DNA of 64,000 nucleotides from Gellertiella hungarica (GCF_014197145.1 NZ_JACIEZ010000002.1:1-64000), one strand, 5' to 3'. Shown: positions 17,646-27,751, counted from the first letter of the stretch. Notes: generated by a model from the sequence alone, not told the origin. Translations and numbers: made by a program.

Positions 17646-18596
17646 ATGAAGCAGGACCCCTTGATGTCAGAACCCGATCATGAGCCGGTCGCCGGCAAGG
17701 CGGCAAAGACCTACCGCCTCCACAATGCCAGCATACCCGCCCGGCCGCTGGAGCCCGCGCTCTACCTCGTCGCGACCCCCATCGGCAATCTGGGCGACAT
17801 CACCCTGCGGGCGCTCGAGGTGCTGGCCGGTGCCGACGTGCTGGCCTGCGAGGACACCCGCGTCACCCGCGTGCTGCTGGACCGTTTCGGGATCGCGGGG
17901 CGTCCGCATCCCTACCACGAGCACAATGCCAGCGAGGCGGGGCCGAAGCTGATCGCGGCGCTCAGGGAGGGACGCTCGGTCGCCCTCGTCTCCGATGCGG
18001 GAACGCCGCTGGTCTCCGATCCGGGTTACCGGCTGGCGCAGCTGGCGCTCGCCGAAGGGCTGCGGGTGGTGCCGATCCCCGGGGCATCCGCGCCGCTGGC
18101 CGCGCTGGTCGGCTCCGGGCTGCCGAACGACAGCTTCCTGTTTGCGGGCTTCCTGCCGGCAAAGGACAAGGCCCGGCGCGACCGGCTCGGCGAGCTCGCA
18201 AGCCTCCCGGCAACGCTGATCTTCTTCGAATCCCCGCACCGGATCGCCTCGACGCTTAAGGCCGCGGCCGATGTCTTCGGCAGGGACCGGCCGGCGGCCG
18301 TCTGCCGGGAGCTGACCAAGGCCTATGAGGAATTCAGCCGCGGGCCGCTCGGCGATCTCGCGGAAGCCTTTGCCGAGCGCAGCGTGAAGGGGGAGATCGT
18401 GCTCGTCGTCGGGCCGGCAGGCGCGGCCGCGCACACCGCTCCCGCCGATGTGGACGCCATGCTTCTGGCCGAGGCCCGCACCCTCTCGACGGGCAAGGCG
18501 GCGGCCGAGGTGGCGCGCATCACCGGTCTGCCGCGCAAGGAACTCTATCAGCGGTTGCTGGAGCTCAGGGGAGGCGATGGCGGCGAGAGGGCGTGA
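17646..18596 (+). CDS. rsmI: 16S rRNA (cytidine1402-2'-O)-methyltransferase
   Basis: 316 residues from the ATG at 17646, preceded by AGGAAGAGG; a later ATG at 17664 is also possible. RsmI methylates C1402 in the ribosomal P site. The tetrapyrrole-methylase fold shows LYLVATPIGNLGDITLRAL near 39-57, CEDTRVT, the SDAGTP loop with PGASA further on, and FFESPHRI near 195-202. A GC-rich inverted repeat (17592-17615) lies in the leader. The 3' end overlaps yraN by 20 bp, so they are one transcript. Confidence 0.95.
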   Translation: MKQDPLMSEPDHEPVAGKAAKTYRLHNASIPARPLEPALYLVATPIGNLGDITLRALEVLAGADVLACEDTRVTRVLLDRFGIAGRPHPYHEHNASEAGPKLIAALREGRSVALVSDAGTPLVSDPGYRLAQLALAEGLRVVPIPGASAPLAALVGSGLPNDSFLFAGFLPAKDKARRDRLGELASLPATLIFFESPHRIASTLKAAADVFGRDRPAAVCRELTKAYEEFSRGPLGDLAEAFAERSVKGEIVLVVGPAGAAAHTAPADVDAMLLAEARTLSTGKAAAEVARITGLPRKELYQRLLELRGGDGGERA

Positions 18597-18942
18597 CCGG
18601 CGGCAGAGGGCGGAGCGGCGCGGACGGCTGGCCGAATGGCTCGCCGCCCTGATGCTGCTCTGCCGCGGCTACCGGATACTTGCCATGCGCCATCGCACGC
18701 CGCTCGGCGAGATCGACCTGATCGCCCGCAAGGGAGATCTCGCCGTCTTCGTCGAGGTGAAGGCCCGGGCGGGCGAACGCGAGGCGCTCGATGCCGTCGG
18801 CGCCGCCGCCGCGCGCCGCATCCGCGCGGCCTCCGAAATCTGGCTCTCGCACCAGCCGGACGCCGCCCGGCTGTCCAGCCGCTACGACATCGTGGCGGTG
18901 CGTCCGCTGGCCTGGCCGACCCATTATCCCGACGCCTTCTGA
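18577..18942 (+). CDS. yraN: YraN/UPF0102 family endonuclease-like protein
   Basis: 121 residues from the ATG at 18577, inside the end of rsmI, with GGGGAGG just before it. The restriction-endonuclease-like core is complete: GRLAEWLAALMLLCRGYRIL, then GEIDLIARKGDLAVFVEVKAR, which carries the D-x(n)-ExK site. The biochemical role is unsettled (Holliday-junction or repair nuclease suggested for the fold). The rsmI-yraN pair is conserved across many bacteria. Confidence 0.92.
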   Translation: MAARGRDRRQRAERRGRLAEWLAALMLLCRGYRILAMRHRTPLGEIDLIARKGDLAVFVEVKARAGEREALDAVGAAAARRIRAASEIWLSHQPDAARLSSRYDIVAVRPLAWPTHYPDAF

Positions 18943-19033
18943 TCTGCCGGATCGGTTGCATTTTACCGGTCGGACTAACCGGAATTCAATCCGGGGTGGT
19001 TATGTCTTCGGCATAACGATTCGGGAGTAGCAC

Positions 19034-19540
19034 GTGGTCTGGAAACTGTTCGCGTTCAGCACCCTTGCCGTTGCGGCACGGGACATCTCTACCATCGCCT
19101 CGACGCCGCGATTGCCGCCGCTGGTGGCGGGAAATCCCTCGGGCCTGGAGATGAAGGAGGCCCGGATCGAGCCGTCCTGGATCATCTCCGGCGAGCCGAA
19201 GGCGCGGGTTGCGGAACATTCCCGCGGGGCCGACGGCGCGGGCGCCACGGCCATCTGGGACTGCACGGCAGGCCATTTCCGCTGGTATTTCGCCTGGGAC
19301 GAAACGGTCGTCATTCTCGAAGGCTCGGTCCACGTGACCGACGCGGACGGGAACCAGCGGCTGCTCAGGGCAGGCGACATCGCCCTCTTCCGAGCCGGAA
19401 CCTGGGCGACCTGGCAGATCGATACCTACGTGAAGAAGATCGCCTTCCTGCGCCGTCCCTTCCCCATGGTGGTGGCCAATGCCTGGCGGGTGATCAAGTC
19501 GCTTCGCGGGGCCGGGCGCGGCACCGGTCTCGGCGGCTGA
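19034..19540 (+). CDS. Cupin domain (DUF861) protein
   Basis: 168 residues with a GTG start at 19034. The first 25 residues look like a weak export or membrane-anchoring segment (FAFSTLAVAARD). The C-terminal cupin 3 domain is plain: HFRWYFAWDETVVILEGSVHVTD and LRAGDIALFRAGTWATWQ, near residues 82-135. The usual metal-binding His residues are mostly absent, as in DUF861 proteins. It lies between yraN and gshB on the same strand. Function unknown. Confidence 0.75.
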   Translation: MVWKLFAFSTLAVAARDISTIASTPRLPPLVAGNPSGLEMKEARIEPSWIISGEPKARVAEHSRGADGAGATAIWDCTAGHFRWYFAWDETVVILEGSVHVTDADGNQRLLRAGDIALFRAGTWATWQIDTYVKKIAFLRRPFPMVVANAWRVIKSLRGAGRGTGLGG

Positions 19541-19631
19541 GCCCGCAAAAAGCGCTTCCTCCGCCCGTTGCGTTTCGAGAGGCCCCGTCCTACATGATGG
19601 GGCCACGGCTTGAGCAAGGATCGGGGCGGAA

Positions 19632-20579
19632 ATGGCAGCCATCAAGAATGTCGCGGTCCAGATGGACCATGTATCCTCCATCAACATCGCGGGGGATTCG
19701 ACCTTCGCCATGAGCCTCGAGGCGCAGGCCCGGGGCTATCGTCTGTTCCACTACACGCCCAACCAGCTTTCGCTCCGCGACGGCCGCGTCTACGCCACCG
19801 TCGAGCCCATGGAGCTGCGCGACGAAAAGGGCAACCACTACACGCTCGGCACGCCGGAAAAGGTGGATCTCTCGACCATGGACGTGGTGCTGCTGCGCCA
19901 GGACCCGCCCTTCGACATGGCCTACATCACCTCCACCCATCTGCTGGAGCGCATCCATCCGAAGACGCTCGTCGTCAACGATCCCAACTGGGTGCGCAAC
20001 TCGCCGGAGAAGATCTTCGTCACCGAATTCGCCGACCTGATGCCGCAGACGCTGATCACCCGCGACGTGGGCGAGATCGCGCGGTTCCGTCAGGAAATGG
20101 GCGACATCATCCTCAAGCCGCTCTACGGCAATGGCGGCGCGGGCGTCTTCCACTCCTCGCGCGACGACCGCAACTTCTCCTCGCTGCTCGAGATGTTCGG
20201 CCAGATGTTCCGCGAGCCCTACATCGCGCAGCAGTATCTTCCCGACGTGCGCAAGGGCGACAAGCGCATCCTGCTCGTCGACGGCGAGCCGGTGGGCGCC
20301 ATCAACCGCGTGCCGGCCGAGCACGACAGCCGCTCCAACATGCATGTGGGCGGCCGCGCCGAGCCGACCGAGCTCACCCCCCGCGAGAAGGAGATCTGCG
20401 CCCGCATCGGCCCGGCGCTGAAGGCCCGCGGCTTCCTGCTCGTCGGCATCGACGTGATCGGCGACTACATGACCGAGATCAACGTGACCTCGCCGACCGG
20501 CCTGCGCGAGGTGAAGCGCTTCGGCGGCGCCGATATCGCGGCTCTCCTCTGGGATGCCATCGAGGCCAAGCGCCGCTGA
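19632..20579 (+). CDS. gshB: Glutathione synthase
   Basis: 315 residues, full length. It ligates gamma-glutamylcysteine and glycine with ATP in the cytosol. Family features in order: N-terminal [42 protein letters not shown] near 96-116, [14 protein letters not shown] near 120, the ATP-grasp [13 protein letters not shown] near 160-172, and [16 protein letters not shown] near the C-terminus. A GST gene and GFA protein elsewhere in the window use the same thiol. Confidence 0.97.
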   Translation: MAAIKNVAVQMDHVSSINIAGDSTFAMSLEAQARGYRLFHYTPNQLSLRDGRVYATVEPMELRDEKGNHYTLGTPEKVDLSTMDVVLLRQDPPFDMAYITSTHLLERIHPKTLVVNDPNWVRNSPEKIFVTEFADLMPQTLITRDVGEIARFRQEMGDIILKPLYGNGGAGVFHSSRDDRNFSSLLEMFGQMFREPYIAQQYLPDVRKGDKRILLVDGEPVGAINRVPAEHDSRSNMHVGGRAEPTELTPREKEICARIGPALKARGFLLVGIDVIGDYMTEINVTSPTGLREVKRFGGADIAALLWDAIEAKRR

Positions 20580-20761
20580 GCGGCCGGATCGCGGTCCCGC
20601 TTTGTTCCGGAATGCAACCGGGTACATCCCGGATGCATCCCTTCGGCGCAAATGTTCGCGTGACGTTCTTGTTCTGCATATTCGAATGTGACAATATGAC
20701 CGTCTGAAGGCTGTGACGGGTTGCGACGATGCCATGCCCAGTCGGCCGGATCGGGGGCAGG

Positions 20762-22294
20762 GTGGTCGCACGGGTCAGCACAATCGCGTTTCAGGGCATC
20801 GAGGGCGTGCCGGTCGAGGTCCAGGCCCTGATCGGTCCCGGCAAGATCGGGATGCAGATCGTCGGCCTGCCCGACAAGGCGGTGGCGGAAAGCCGCGAGC
20901 GCGTGCAGGCGGCGCTTCATGCCTCCGGCCTTGCCATGCCCGGCAAGAAGATCACCATCAATCTGGCGCCGGCGGACCTGCCGAAGGAAGGCAGCCATTT
21001 CGACCTTCCGATCGCGCTGGGGCTGATGGCGGCGCTCGGGGCGATCCCCGGCGATGCGCTGGCCGGTTACGTGGCGCTCGGCGAACTGAACCTCGACGGC
21101 ACGCTTGCCCCGACGGCCGGCGCGCTTCCCGCCGCCATCGGCGCCAACGCTCTCGGCAAGGGGCTGATCTGCCCCGCCGAATGCGGTCCCGAGGCTGCCT
21201 GGGCGGGCGAGGGGGTGGACATCCTCGCTCCCCGCAGCCTGATCGCGCTTGCCAATCATTTCCGCGGAACTCAGGTGCTCTCCCGCCCCCGGCCGGCGGT
21301 GCGCCCCGGCCAGGGAGAGCTTCCCGACCTGTCCGACATCAAGGGCCAGGAAAGCGCGCGGCGCGCGCTCGAGGTGGCAGCGGCTGGCGGGCACAACCTG
21401 CTGATGGTCGGCCCGCCCGGCTCGGGAAAGTCGATGCTCGCGGCGCGTCTTCCCTCGATCCTGCCGCCGCTCTCCCCGGCGGAGCTGCTGGAGGTGTCGA
21501 TGGTGCATTCGCTCGCGGGGCAATTGCCGGGCGGCAAGCTCTCCGACCGCCGGCCTTTCCGGGCGCCGCATCACTCCGCCACCATGGCGGCGCTCGTGGG
21601 CGGGGGGCTTCGCGCGCGGCCGGGGGAGGCCTCGCTTGCCCATCACGGCGTGCTTTTTCTCGACGAACTGCCCGAATTTTCGCCCCAGGTGCTCGATGCC
21701 CTCCGCCAGCCGCTGGAAACGGGGGAATGCATCATCGCGCGGGCCAATCATCGCGTCGCCTATCCGGCCGAGATCCAGCTGGTCGCGGCCATGAATCCCT
21801 GCCGCTGCGGCCTTGCGGGGGAACCGGGGCGGGGCTGCGCCCGCCAGCCCCGCTGCGTCGGCGATTATCAGGCCCGTGTTTCCGGGCCGCTCATGGACCG
21901 CATCGACATCCGCATCGAGGTGCCGGCCGTTGCCGCCACCGATCTCATCCGCCCGCAATCTTCCGAGACGAGCGCGGATGTGGCGGCGCGCGTCGTCCGG
22001 GCGCGGGCGCTGCAGCAGGCACGGCTGGAGGCTGCCGGGGAGCGCGGGACCTCCTGCAACGCACGGGCGCCGGCCGCCCTGATCGAGAAGCTCGCCGAGC
22101 CCGATGCCGCGGGCCTGCAGCTCTTGCGCGACGCGGCAGAAAAGCTGAGGTTCTCCGCCCGCGCCTATCACCGGGTGCTGAAGGTCGCCCGCACGCTGGC
22201 GGATCTCGACGGACAGGAGCGGGTCGGGCGCATCCATCTGGCAGAGGCGATTTCCTACCGGATCGCCGGCGAGAGGCTGACGAGCGCCGCCTGA
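20762..22294 (+). CDS. YifB/ComM family Mg chelatase-like AAA ATPase
   Basis: 510 residues with a GTG start at 20762 preceded by GGGGGCAGG; this gives MVARVSTIAFQGIEG, the form seen in relatives. ComM is a hexameric helicase that promotes branch migration during natural transformation and recombination. The N-terminal Lon-protease-like domain (FDLPIALGLMAALG near 83-96) is followed by the AAA core: GPPGSGKSMLA Walker A near 220, LFLDELPEF Walker B near 301, and the zinc-like CRCGLAGEPGRGC insert near 352-366. Normal length. Confidence 0.92.
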   Translation: MVARVSTIAFQGIEGVPVEVQALIGPGKIGMQIVGLPDKAVAESRERVQAALHASGLAMPGKKITINLAPADLPKEGSHFDLPIALGLMAALGAIPGDALAGYVALGELNLDGTLAPTAGALPAAIGANALGKGLICPAECGPEAAWAGEGVDILAPRSLIALANHFRGTQVLSRPRPAVRPGQGELPDLSDIKGQESARRALEVAAAGGHNLLMVGPPGSGKSMLAARLPSILPPLSPAELLEVSMVHSLAGQLPGGKLSDRRPFRAPHHSATMAALVGGGLRARPGEASLAHHGVLFLDELPEFSPQVLDALRQPLETGECIIARANHRVAYPAEIQLVAAMNPCRCGLAGEPGRGCARQPRCVGDYQARVSGPLMDRIDIRIEVPAVAATDLIRPQSSETSADVAARVVRARALQQARLEAAGERGTSCNARAPAALIEKLAEPDAAGLQLLRDAAEKLRFSARAYHRVLKVARTLADLDGQERVGRIHLAEAISYRIAGERLTSAA

Positions 22295-22311
22295 GGGCGG
22301 CAAGGGGGCGG

Positions 22312-23238
22312 ATGGCCCGGGAGAGCGAACACATGGGCAGCAGGGGCCGGATCATCCGCATCACGCGCGAGCGCGAGGAATGGCACGAGCCCTTCTTCGC
22401 CCATGCGGCAGCGGCCTTTTCCGTCGATTTCCGGCGCTGGGCGCGCCATCACGGCTGGGGCCCCGGCTACGAGGTTGCCGCCATCGTCGAAGGCGGGCGG
22501 GTTCTCTCCAGCATCGGCTGCACGCGCATGGCGCTCTCCGTCGCCGATCCCGGGCTGGGGCGCGACTTCCGCCGCCTGGCGGAAGCCGTCCAGCTCGGCA
22601 GCGTGGCCACCGTTCCGGACCGGCAGGGCAGGGGCCTCGGCCGTTTGCTGATGGATCACGTGCTGGCCGAGGCCACGCGCAAGGCGCGTCCCGTCATTCT
22701 CTTTTCCGGCAGCGGGGCCGAGACCTATTATCCGCGCTTCGGTTTCCGCCCCGTGGCGAGCGTGCGCTACCGCCTGCCGCTTACGATCCTGCCGCAGCCG
22801 GGCCTCGAGCAGCGGGTGCTCGATCCTGCATCCGTCCGCGACCGGCATCTCCTTCAGGCCATGCTGGCGGGCAATGCATCCCACGGCGGCGGCCTTTCGG
22901 CGCGGCCGGATGCCTCGATCCTCACCTGGTACCTGTTCAACACGCCGTGCCGGGCGGTGCTGGTGCCCGCCCTCAGGGCACTGGTGTTTCTCGAGGAGGA
23001 GGAGGGCAGGCTTCACATCCGCGAATGGCTCGGCGCGCGTCCGGCGGATATCCGGCCCGTCCTCTGCGGGCTCGCGACGAAGGCCGCGGGGACGGTGGAG
23101 TTCGGCTTCGTGCCGCCACCCGCCTGGCTGCCTGCGGATTTCGTGCCCGCGCCCGACCCGGAGGCGGCGCTCTTCGTGCGCGGCCTCGATATCGCGCCAG
23201 GCATTCCCGTCTGCTTCCCGGACCTGCTCAGGACCTGA
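22312..23238 (+). CDS. GNAT family N-acetyltransferase with C-terminal extension
   Basis: 308 residues from the ATG at 22312; an ATG at 22333 is an alternative. The GNAT core lies in the first 150 residues, with the acetyl-CoA pyrophosphate loop VPDRQGRGLGRLLMDHVL near 103-120 and YYPRFGFRPV near 139-148, typical of the Eis/DUF-like subgroup that carries a second acetyltransferase-like and SCP-like half. Substrate unknown. The gene is convergent with cysK and 17 bp after yifB, from which it may be read through. Confidence 0.8.
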   Translation: MARESEHMGSRGRIIRITREREEWHEPFFAHAAAAFSVDFRRWARHHGWGPGYEVAAIVEGGRVLSSIGCTRMALSVADPGLGRDFRRLAEAVQLGSVATVPDRQGRGLGRLLMDHVLAEATRKARPVILFSGSGAETYYPRFGFRPVASVRYRLPLTILPQPGLEQRVLDPASVRDRHLLQAMLAGNASHGGGLSARPDASILTWYLFNTPCRAVLVPALRALVFLEEEEGRLHIREWLGARPADIRPVLCGLATKAAGTVEFGFVPPPAWLPADFVPAPDPEAALFVRGLDIAPGIPVCFPDLLRT

Positions 23239-23241
23239 AAC

Positions 23242-23274
23242 GAGGAAGGGGGCGCCACAGGCACCCCCTCCCTC
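23242..23274. terminator. Probable bidirectional terminator between the GNAT gene and cysK
   Basis: A long imperfect stem of GAGGAAGGGGGCGCC with the complementary GGCACCCCCTCCCTC, two mismatches and a 3-base loop. It lies between two convergent stop codons. No long T-tract, so termination strength is uncertain. Confidence 0.5.
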
Positions 23275-23299
23275 CGTGCGATGGATCGGCCAGGGCGGA

Positions 23300-24268
23300 T
23301 CAGCCGCCGAGCCCGTCGAAGAGGGCGGTCGAGAGATAGCGCTCGGCAAAGGAGGGAATGATGACGACGATGGTCTTGCCCTCGTTCTCGGCGCGCTGGC
23401 CGACCTTGATCGCCGCCGTCAGCGCGGCGCCGGAGGAAATGCCGACCGGCACGCCCTCGAGGCGGGCGACGAGGCGGGCATTCTCGAAGGCCTCGTCATT
23501 GGTGACGGTGACGACCTCGTCATAGATCTCGCGGTCGAGGATGGCGGGGGCAAAGCCTGCGCCGATGCCCTGGATCTTGTGCGGGCCGGGATTGCCGCCG
23601 GAGAGAACCGGGCTGTCGTTCGGCTCGACGGCGATGACCTTCAGGCCCGGCTTGCGCGCCTTCAGCACCTGGCCGGTGCCGGTGATGGTGCCGCCCGTGC
23701 CGATGCCGGACACGAAGATGTCGATCTTGCCGTCCGTATCGTTCCAGATTTCTTCCGCCGTCGTCTTGCGGTGGATTTCCGGGTTGGCCGGGTTCTCGAA
23801 CTGCTGGGGAATGATCGCGTCGGGATTGGCGGCGGCGAGTTCCTCGGCCTTGGCAATCGCGCCCTTCATGCCCTTCGGGCCTTCCGTCAGCACCAGCTCG
23901 GCGCCCAGCAGCGCCAGCATCTTGCGGCGCTCGATGGACATGGTTTCCGGCATGGTGAGGATCAGCTTGTAGCCCTTGGCGGCCGCCGCGAAGGCAAGCG
24001 CGATCCCCGTATTGCCCGAGGTCGGCTCGATCAGCGTGGTCTTGCCGGGGGTGATCTTGCCCTGCGCTTCCAGCGCCTCGATCATCGCCACGCCGATGCG
24101 GTCCTTCACCGAGGCGATCGGGTTGAAGAATTCGAGCTTGGCAAGCAGGTTTGCCTTCACGCCCTTTTCCTTCGCCAGCTTGTCCAGCCGGACGATGGGC
24201 GTATCGCCGATGGTTTCGGTGATCGAGGAATAGATCCGGCCGCGGCCGGGCTTGCGCGCTTCAGACAT
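23300..24268 (-). CDS. cysK: Cysteine synthase A (O-acetylserine sulfhydrylase)
   Basis: 322 residues. PLP enzyme that makes L-cysteine from O-acetylserine and sulfide. The lysine motif [11 protein letters not shown] is near 49-59, the substrate loop [12 protein letters not shown] near 82-93, the PLP phosphate loop [16 protein letters not shown] near 188-203, and GISSGAA near 278-284. The motif set fits the plain CysK rather than CysM. It is cytosolic and stands alone between the GNAT gene and a LysE exporter gene. Confidence 0.95.
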   Translation of the reverse strand: MSEARKPGRGRIYSSITETIGDTPIVRLDKLAKEKGVKANLLAKLEFFNPIASVKDRIGVAMIEALEAQGKITPGKTTLIEPTSGNTGIALAFAAAAKGYKLILTMPETMSIERRKMLALLGAELVLTEGPKGMKGAIAKAEELAAANPDAIIPQQFENPANPEIHRKTTAEEIWNDTDGKIDIFVSGIGTGGTITGTGQVLKARKPGLKVIAVEPNDSPVLSGGNPGPHKIQGIGAGFAPAILDREIYDEVVTVTNDEAFENARLVARLEGVPVGISSGAALTAAIKVGQRAENEGKTIVVIIPSFAERYLSTALFDGLGG

Positions 24269-24396
24269 TCTGTGGGTCTCCCTTTTCCTGTTGAGGACAG
24301 GATAGGCGAGAGGCGCGCGGCAATCCAGTCATCTCGAGCGGGCCGCCCTGACAAAGCGGAGAATGTCCTTCCCGAACGGGCCCGCTTCGTGGAAAA

Positions 24397-25011
24397 TCAG
24401 CCTCGGGCGAGGATCATCGTCGCCGCACCGGCCATGAAGCCCGCCGCGGTGCGGTTCAGCATCTGCATCTTCTTCGGCTCGCCGAGCCAGTCGCGCGCCT
24501 TGCCCGCGAGCATCATGTAGGGCGTGATCACGGCAAGCAGCACGATGAAGGTAACGACGGAAAGCTCGGCAAACTGCGGCAGCCCCACCTTGGTCAGATC
24601 GATCACCGCCGGGACGATGCCGAGATAGAAGAGCATGGTCTTCGGGTTGCCGAGCGTCAGCGTCAGGTCGGAAAGGAAGCACTTGAAGCCGTCGAGCGGC
24701 TTCTTCTCGCCGTTCACATCGATCTTCATGCCGGACTTCCAGAGGCCCCAGGCGAGATAGATCAGATAGGCCGCGCCCGCATACTTGATCGCCATGAAGA
24801 CATAGCCGAAGGTCTGCGCCACATAGGCCAGCCCCAGGATCACCGCCGTCAGATAGACGATATCGCCGAGGATGAGCCCGAAGGCCATGGGATAGGCGGT
24901 GCGAAACCCCTGCCCCAGCGCCCGCGCCACAACGGCCGTGATGCCGGGACCCGGAATGGCAGCCGCGATGAAGAGGGCAAAGCTGTAGCTGAAGAATTCG
25001 GTTGCGGACAT
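24397..25011 (-). CDS. LysE family amino-acid translocator
   Basis: 204 residues with about six hydrophobic helices; the ATG at 25011 follows GAGGG. The LysE/RhtB signature AAIPGPGITAVVARALGQGFR is near residues 16-36 and FLSDLTLTLGNPKTMLFYLGIVP near 118-140. These proteins export amino acids through the inner membrane. Substrate cannot be told. A short inverted repeat 24 bp upstream of the start may be an operator. Confidence 0.88.
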   Translation of the reverse strand: MSATEFFSYSFALFIAAAIPGPGITAVVARALGQGFRTAYPMAFGLILGDIVYLTAVILGLAYVAQTFGYVFMAIKYAGAAYLIYLAWGLWKSGMKIDVNGEKKPLDGFKCFLSDLTLTLGNPKTMLFYLGIVPAVIDLTKVGLPQFAELSVVTFIVLLAVITPYMMLAGKARDWLGEPKKMQMLNRTAAGFMAGAATMILARG

Positions 25012-25034
25012 GGCACCCTCTGGCGGCGGCAATA

Positions 25035-25050
25035 CATTCCTTCTGGAATG
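25035..25050. promoter_or_regulatory. Small inverted repeat upstream of the LysE exporter gene
   Basis: CATTCC-TTCT-GGAATG, a perfect 6-bp inverted repeat with a 4-bp centre, 24 bp before the start codon. It could be a regulator site; exporters of this family are often controlled by a dedicated LysR or Lrp-type protein, but no regulator gene is adjacent. Confidence 0.3.
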
Positions 25051-25206
25051 CCTAATTCAGAGGGTGAATGCAAGGGCTACCCCGCAGCCCGTAAAGCGAA
25101 AGGCCCCGGTAATCCGAGGCCCTGACGCCGACCGGGAACAAACCCCCAATCCACTTGAAGTGAATATGCAGACTATGCGATATTCCTTCAAGAGGCGCAA
25201 ATCTCC

Positions 25207-25680
25207 TCAGTTCAGCCCCGTCGAGCCAAATCCGCCGGCGCCGCGGTCGGTGACGGTGGCGAGCGCGGTTTCGGTGAGGACCGCCTGCACCACGGGGGCA
25301 ATCACCATCTGGGCGATGCGCATGCCGCGTTCGACGACGAATTTCTCCTCGCCGAGATTGACAAGCAGCACCTGCACCTCGCCGCGATAGTCGCTGTCGA
25401 TGGTGCCGGGCGTGTTGAGGCAGGTCACGCCGTTCTTGTAGGCAAGGCCGGAGCGGGGGCGGATCTGTGCCTCGAAGCCCTGCGGGATCTCGAAGATGAG
25501 ACCGGTCGGCACCAGTGCCCGCTTGCCGGGCTTCAGCGTCAGCCGCTCGCCCTCGGGAATGGCGGCGCGCAGATCCATGCCGGCGGAGCCTTCCGTCTCG
25601 TAGGCCGGAAGCTCCAGTCCCGCGCCATGGGGCAGGCGCACGATGCCGATCACAGGTTTCTTCTCCGCCGTGCCGCTCAT
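25207..25680 (-). CDS. dut: dUTP diphosphatase
   Basis: 157 residues from the ATG at 25680, preceded by AAGGGGG; a longer frame of 11 codons exists. Homotrimeric dUTPase that hydrolyses dUTP to dUMP and pyrophosphate. The five motifs are present: [44 protein letters not shown] and the C-terminal [10 protein letters not shown] arm. The S-L-A form of motif 2 is normal in alphaproteobacteria. Confidence 0.96.
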   Translation of the reverse strand: MSGTAEKKPVIGIVRLPHGAGLELPAYETEGSAGMDLRAAIPEGERLTLKPGKRALVPTGLIFEIPQGFEAQIRPRSGLAYKNGVTCLNTPGTIDSDYRGEVQVLLVNLGEEKFVVERGMRIAQMVIAPVVQAVLTETALATVTDRGAGGFGSTGLN

Positions 25681-25765
25681 CAGGACCCCCTTTTGCGTCG
25701 GTTTGCGTTGCATCCTGCCCCTCTAGCCGCTAGAAGACCGGCCATTCAACAGGAATTTCACCCCG

Positions 25766-27349
25766 ATGGCCGAATCCCTTGCCGAGGCGGTATCACGCCG
25801 CCGCACCTTCGCGATCATTTCCCACCCGGACGCCGGTAAGACGACGTTGACGGAAAAGCTGCTGCTGTTCGGCGGTGCCATCCAGCTTGCCGGCGAGGTG
25901 AAGGCCAAGAAGGACCGGATCCAGACCCGGTCGGACTGGATGAAGATCGAGCGCGAGCGCGGCATCTCGGTCGTCACCTCGGTGATGACCTTCGAGTACA
26001 ACGACACGGTCTTCAACCTGCTCGACACGCCCGGCCACGAGGACTTTGCCGACGACACCTACCGCACGCTGACGGCGGTGGATGCGGCCGTGATGGTGAT
26101 CGACGCCGCCAAGGGCATCGAGCCGCGCACGCTGAAGCTTTTCGAAGTCTGCCGCATGCGCGACATCCCGATCATCACCTTCGTCAACAAGATGGACCGC
26201 GAAAGCCGCGACCCCTTCGAGATCCTCGACGAGGTCGAGCAGAAGCTGGCGCTGGATACGGCCCCCGTCACCTGGCCGATCGGCCGGGCGAAGAGCTTCT
26301 GCGGCTCCTATCACCTGGCGAAAAACGAGGTGCGCGGTTCCGATACGGAAGAAAAGACCACGCCTGTCAACGGTCCGCAGGCGGTGGCCGAGCGGCTGCC
26401 CGAGAACGAGCGCCAGGCCTTCATCGACGAGATGGAGCTTGCCATCGAAGCCTGCCGCCCCTTTGACCGGGAAAGCTTCCTCGAGGGGCATCTGACACCC
26501 GTCTTCTTCGGCTCGGCGCTGCGCAATTACGGTGTCCGCGATCTCATCAACGCGCTGGCCGACTATGCCCCGCCGCCGCGCGACCAGGTGGCCGACGTGC
26601 GCACCGTGCACGCGACCGACGAGAAGATGACCGCCTTCGTCTTCAAGATCCAGGCGAACATGGACCCCAACCACCGCGACCGCATCGCCTTCGTCCGCGT
26701 CTGCTCCGGCAAGCTGGAGCGCGGCATGAAGGCGCGGCTTTCCCGCACCGGCAAGCAGATGGGCCTGTCCGCCCCGCAATTCTTCTTCGCCTCGCAGCGG
26801 CAGCTCGCCGATACCGCCTATGCGGGCGATGTCGTGGGCATTCCGAACCACGGGACGCTGCGCATCGGCGATACGCTGACGGAAGGCGAGAGCCTCGTCT
26901 TCCAGGGCGTGCCGAACTTTGCGCCTGAAATCCTGCGCCGCGTGCGGCTGGAAGATGCCATGAAGGCAAAGAAGCTGAAGGAAGCGCTGCAGCAGATGGC
27001 CGAAGAGGGCGTCGTGCAGCTCTTCTCGCCGGAAGACGGTTCGCCCGCCATCGTCGGCGTGGTCGGCGCGCTGCAGCTCGACGTGCTGAAGGAACGCCTG
27101 CAGGCGGAATATGGCCTGCCGGTCTCCTTCGAGATGTCGCGTTTCTCCGTCTGCCGCTGGATTTCGGCCGACAACAATGCGGATCTCGAGAAATTCATCA
27201 CCAACCGCCGCGGCGACATCGCCCGCGATCTCGACGGCGACCCGGTCTTCCTCGCGCAGGACAGCTTTTCGCTCCGCTACGAGTCCGAGCGCGCGCCGGC
27301 CATCAAGATGGTGGCGATCAAGGAATATCACGCCGTCAAGGCGGCGTGA
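25766..27349 (+). CDS. prfC: Peptide chain release factor 3
   Basis: 527 residues, the full RF3 length. This GTPase removes RF1/RF2 from the ribosome after termination. G1 is SHPDAGKTTLTE near 16-27, switch regions contain RGISVVTSVM near 69 and LDTPGHEDFADDTYR near 87-101, NKMDRESRD gives G4 near 141, and FFGSALRNYGVRDLI the later subdomain. It is divergent from dut and convergent with the GFA gene (three bases apart). Confidence 0.97.
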   Translation: MAESLAEAVSRRRTFAIISHPDAGKTTLTEKLLLFGGAIQLAGEVKAKKDRIQTRSDWMKIERERGISVVTSVMTFEYNDTVFNLLDTPGHEDFADDTYRTLTAVDAAVMVIDAAKGIEPRTLKLFEVCRMRDIPIITFVNKMDRESRDPFEILDEVEQKLALDTAPVTWPIGRAKSFCGSYHLAKNEVRGSDTEEKTTPVNGPQAVAERLPENERQAFIDEMELAIEACRPFDRESFLEGHLTPVFFGSALRNYGVRDLINALADYAPPPRDQVADVRTVHATDEKMTAFVFKIQANMDPNHRDRIAFVRVCSGKLERGMKARLSRTGKQMGLSAPQFFFASQRQLADTAYAGDVVGIPNHGTLRIGDTLTEGESLVFQGVPNFAPEILRRVRLEDAMKAKKLKEALQQMAEEGVVQLFSPEDGSPAIVGVVGALQLDVLKERLQAEYGLPVSFEMSRFSVCRWISADNNADLEKFITNRRGDIARDLDGDPVFLAQDSFSLRYESERAPAIKMVAIKEYHAVKAA

Positions 27350-27352
27350 GGC

Positions 27353-27751
27353 TCAGCTCGGCGGCGTGACCTTGAGGGCCCGGATGTCCTGGGCCCAGCC
27401 GAGGCCCGAGGCGATCCAGGTCTGGCGGGCAGGGGTGAGTTGATGCCGCTGCCGGATCGTGCCGATGCGGATGCCCACCGTCTCCTCGCCCTCCGCGATC
27501 CGGTAGAGGTTGGAGCCGCAGGTCGCGCAGAAATACTGCGCGCTCCTTCCGCTGGAAGCGCCGGTCTTCACATAGGCCCTGGCCTCGCCGCGCGTGACCC
27601 GGAAATCGCTTGAGCGCGCCTCCACGGTTGCCCGGTAGGGCGAGCCGGAAAAGGCCTGGCAATCGCTGCAATGGCAAAGCCCGATCTCGGGCGAAACAAG
27701 GTCCGCCTCGTAGGCGACCGCCCGGCAGAAACATTCTCCGTCGATATGCAT
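27353..27751 (-). CDS. GFA (glutathione-dependent formaldehyde-activating)-like/CENP-V family protein
   Basis: 132 residues from the ATG at 27751 (MHIDGECFCRAV). The zinc ligands of the Mss4-like fold are all visible: CFC near 8-10, CHCSDC near 26-31 and CATCGS near 74-79. Family members bind zinc and are annotated after Gfa, though many have no shown activity with glutathione or formaldehyde. It lies next to the composite repeat at 27855-28266. Confidence 0.85.
   Translation of the reverse strand: MHIDGECFCRAVAYEADLVSPEIGLCHCSDCQAFSGSPYRATVEARSSDFRVTRGEARAYVKTGASSGRSAQYFCATCGSNLYRIAEGEETVGIRIGTIRQRHQLTPARQTWIASGLGWAQDIRALKVTPPS

Noticed and set aside
20590-20650. Terminator after gshB
   Set aside because: CCGGG-TACAT-CCCGG has only five pairs and no T-tract.
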